From the NCBI GenBank assembly GCA_036741235.1, contig DAINSQ010000127.1, positions 1 through 13,740 of the forward strand: a DNA stretch of 13,740 nt. Reading direction: 5' to 3'. The number at the start of each line of letters is the position of its first letter. Positions within the stretch are counted from its first letter, which is position 1. Positions 12,015-13,740 of this stretch are shown one piece after another. The notes under the pieces are model-generated. The model made no database searches, was not told the DNA's origin, and worked only from the letters and a program-made list of their open reading frames with translations. This DNA comes from JABWBR01 sp036741235 (GTDB lineage: Bacteria; Bacteroidota; Bacteroidia; Chitinophagales; Saprospiraceae). Made by a program: the position numbers and the translations under genes.

Positions 12015-13568
12015 TCATCGTTTCTCCAATGCGATCACCACGCCTACTGCGTTTTTATCCCTGGTATTTGCCTGGAATGCAATCGTCTTTCCTGCCTGGA
12101 ATTTGACATCTGTAATGCGTTGATTGGCCAGCGTTTCGCGCAATTTGCCTGCGTAGGTGCGTTGCGTACTGGTATTCAGGGCGCTGTTAAACTTCTTGAA
12201 ATCGATAGCTGTTTTAGACACCACTATCGCCATATAGTCGGTGGCGCCGAGTTCGTCGGCTTTCATGGAATAGTCTTTGGGAAACAGGCGGGTGCCGGTA
12301 ATGCCGCAATATGGCGAGTGTTTATCGGTATACGGGAACAACACATAGCTGGAGCCGTCGGTCTCTTGTCCAAATACATAAATATAGCATTCAATAGAAT
12401 TAGCTACCAGCACCTTGAATTTATCGCCTTTGCGGATGGGTTTAACCGTTTGAAAGACAATGTCTTCTTTTTGTTGTAGCGCAATTGTGCTTTGGGTATT
12501 AATATCGAGCAGGCCGAATTCTACGGCCATTTTGCCGGGGTCAAATTGCTGGGCGCCGCCCATCGGGTAGAGGCCGTAGGCTTCTTTCACAAAATGCTCA
12601 AAATCGGGGTAGCGCACCCAGGCAAAGCCGCGGTCGCCCCAGCCTTCCCCCCAGCTGTTCATAAGCTGAAAAGCGCCGCCTTCCATGTTGTCGTCGTATC
12701 CGATTACGCACATAGCATGACCGCTGTAGCCCGACATAGCGTAGTCGCGTCGGGAGGGGAACCACATTTTCTGGTTGTTCATATTGGTCATAAACGACCC
12801 TCCCACCATCATGCCGATGACCACCGGCGCGCCCTGAGCCAGGTTTTGCTTGATGGCCATAATGTCGGGCGTATAGTTGTCGTGGTTGAGTGTGAGCCGG
12901 TTATAGCCTTTAATGGTAAACTGTCTGCCTGCCTCCATGGCGCGGTTGCTGGGGTAGTTGTCGCAGGTGCTGTCATCGTAGCCAAATTGCTTGAATGGCA
13001 GGGCGCCGCGGTCTTTCATGGTTTTCATGGCTTCAAGCATATAGGCGCCCTGGCAGCCTTCGAGCGCGATCTGGTTGTAGAGGTAAGCCGGGCTGAAAGC
13101 GACGCTGTTGGGGTCGTTGCCGGAAGCGCGCGCCTGGAGGATGGTGCGCGCGGCGTAGGCGCTTGCCCAGCCAACGCAGGAACCCTGGCGGCCCTGATGA
13201 AGCGGCCGGGGGCAGTACTGTCGCAGGGAAACAGCTTTGGGCAGACTATTTCCGCTATAGCCGTAGGCCAGTGGTTCGAAAACCTCCGCTTTGTCGAAGC
13301 GCTCCTGGTCGAGCGTAGCGCCCAGGCTGTAGGCGTCTTCCGAAGGCATACCGCCCCCGCCGCCCAGCATTTCCTTGCCGCCGAAGAAGAAATACCACGC
13401 CGCTCCAATAACAAGCAGCGGGATAATCAATTTGGGCCGTTTAAACACGAATAACAACAGTAATGGCAACAATTTCAACAGCGAATTGCTCCCCGAGCCG
13501 CCCTGGCCTCCCTGCTGTCGTTTTCCACCCCCGCCTTCCTGCGGGTCTTTTTCCATTCTGATTGGCAT
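12015..13568 (-). CDS. Membrane-anchored papain-like cysteine protease with DUF4384
   Basis: A 517-aa C1A-type peptidase. Residues 1-29 are polar and Gly/Gln/Lys-rich, followed by a hydrophobic stretch (30-62, in two halves split by KRPK at 43-46) that anchors the protein. A Gly-rich linker (68-73) leads to the protease domain (about 100-335). Papain residues are all visible: the oxyanion Gln125 and nucleophile Cys131 in QGRQGSCVGWAS, with the same five-residue gap as papain Gln19/Cys25, His284 in YSGHAMCVIGYDD, and Asn304 in MNSWGEGWGDRGFAWV. No propeptide of normal size is evident. Residues about 380-460 match DUF4384 (FKVLVANSIECYIYVFGQ, LFPYTDKHSPYCGITGTRLFP), a module of unknown role. 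The start at 13568 is chosen over Met5 (13556) because AGGA-like bases precede it. Either gives the same domains. Confidence 0.88.
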   Translation of the reverse strand: MPIRMEKDPQEGGGGKRQQGGQGGSGSNSLLKLLPLLLLFVFKRPKLIIPLLVIGAAWYFFFGGKEMLGGGGGMPSEDAYSLGATLDQERFDKAEVFEPLAYGYSGNSLPKAVSLRQYCPRPLHQGRQGSCVGWASAYAARTILQARASGNDPNSVAFSPAYLYNQIALEGCQGAYMLEAMKTMKDRGALPFKQFGYDDSTCDNYPSNRAMEAGRQFTIKGYNRLTLNHDNYTPDIMAIKQNLAQGAPVVIGMMVGGSFMTNMNNQKMWFPSRRDYAMSGYSGHAMCVIGYDDNMEGGAFQLMNSWGEGWGDRGFAWVRYPDFEHFVKEAYGLYPMGGAQQFDPGKMAVEFGLLDINTQSTIALQQKEDIVFQTVKPIRKGDKFKVLVANSIECYIYVFGQETDGSSYVLFPYTDKHSPYCGITGTRLFPKDYSMKADELGATDYMAIVVSKTAIDFKKFNSALNTSTQRTYAGKLRETLANQRITDVKFQAGKTIAFQANTRDKNAVGVVIALEKR

Positions 13569-13615
13569 ATCCTGGTCGGTTGTCAGTTGTGAGTTATTGG
13601 TTCTTTTGTCTGTTT

Positions 13616-13623
13616 CAAAAGTA
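13616..13623 (-). promoter_or_regulatory. -7 element for the protease gene
   Basis: On the minus strand this reads TACTTTTG, an exact Bacteroidota -7 consensus, 47 bp upstream of the ATG at 13568. No -33 TTG is seen at 17-23 bp; the -33 region would lie just before the octamer repeat array. Confidence 0.55.
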
Positions 13624-13649
13624 ATATTAATACGAGAAAACCCATAATT

Positions 13650-13689
13650 GATGTGCTAATTTGCTGATGTGCTAATTTGCTAATTTGCT
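13650..13689. repeat. Octamer tandem array (GATGTGCT / AATTTGCT)
   Basis: Five consecutive 8-bp units fit the pattern RATKTGCT: GATGTGCT, AATTTGCT, GATGTGCT, AATTTGCT, AATTTGCT. A sixth degenerate unit (GATGCGAC) follows. It lies upstream of the protease promoter on the non-coding side and is followed by a short hairpin. No ORF passes through it that looks real. Confidence 0.85.
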
Positions 13690-13717
13690 GATGCGACCGA
13701 AGGCTAACGAAGTGAGT

Positions 13718-13734
13718 CCCGATTGAAAATCGGG
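13718..13734. terminator. Short GC-rich hairpin at the window edge
   Basis: CCCGATT-GAA-AATCGGG is a perfect 7-bp inverted repeat with a 3-nt loop. No T-tract is visible before the window ends, so a terminator role is only a guess. It may belong to a gene, or to a dispersed repeat, beyond 13740. Confidence 0.35.
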
Positions 13735-13740
13735 GGAGTC

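Noticed and set aside
12492..13454. A 320-codon open frame on the plus strand opposite the protease gene
   Set aside because: It lies entirely within a gene with all papain active-site residues. Its translation is rich in Ala, Val and His with no domain, as expected from antisense of a G+C-rich coding frame.

Overview
The window looks like chromosomal DNA of a member of the Bacteroidota, probably from the Saprospiria/Lewinella-Haliscomenobacter side (the lineage is inference). The evidence is a DUF2911 protein, a parallel beta-helix surface lipoprotein, a PorT-like outer-membrane beta-barrel, a papain-like protease fused to DUF4384, and several copies of the phylum-specific -7 promoter element TAnnTTTG upstream of genes. 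Ribosome-binding sites are weak or absent, as is usual in this phylum. No rRNA, tRNA, transposase, integrase or CRISPR array is visible.

Layout. (1) 1-450: the edge of a 30-bp tandem repeat, then methylglyoxal synthase (mgsA, minus strand). (2) 577-3093: a secreted DUF2911 protein (plus) faces a beta-helix lipoprotein (minus). Between them lies a composite repeat: a 34-bp-arm inverted repeat that runs into a (CCTACAA)n array, whose last unit carries the lipoprotein's stop codon. (3) 3254-5072: a strikingly A+T-rich minus-strand block encoding a TMEM175-like channel, a DUF2306 membrane protein and a membrane-anchored transglutaminase-fold protein; it looks like an acquired cassette. (4) 5189-8203: back to G+C-rich DNA, with a GT-C mannosyltransferase-like membrane protein and a secreted TPR protein whose transglutaminase-like segment appears to have lost its Cys and His. 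(5) 8323-8979: an outer-membrane beta-barrel protein, divergent from (6) 9146-12011: a tight plus-strand operon of the ribosome-assembly GTPase EngB, a PlsB-like glycerolipid acyltransferase (8-nt overlap) and a DEDDh 3'-5' exonuclease. (7) 12015-13568: a membrane-anchored papain-like protease with a C-terminal DUF4384, convergent with the exonuclease gene and only 3 bp from it. (8) 13650-13740: an octamer repeat array and a short hairpin.

How the genes fit together. Most of the window is housekeeping and cell-envelope biology: carbon overflow (MgsA), ribosome assembly (EngB), phospholipid synthesis (PlsB-like), envelope glycosylation and secreted or surface proteins. No complete defence or secretion system is visible. 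The parts most worth a second look are the A+T-rich TMEM175/DUF2306/transglutaminase cassette, the pseudo-transglutaminase TPR protein, a well-formed promoter with no gene downstream of it (5119-5148), and the three unrelated tandem-repeat arrays at gene borders.
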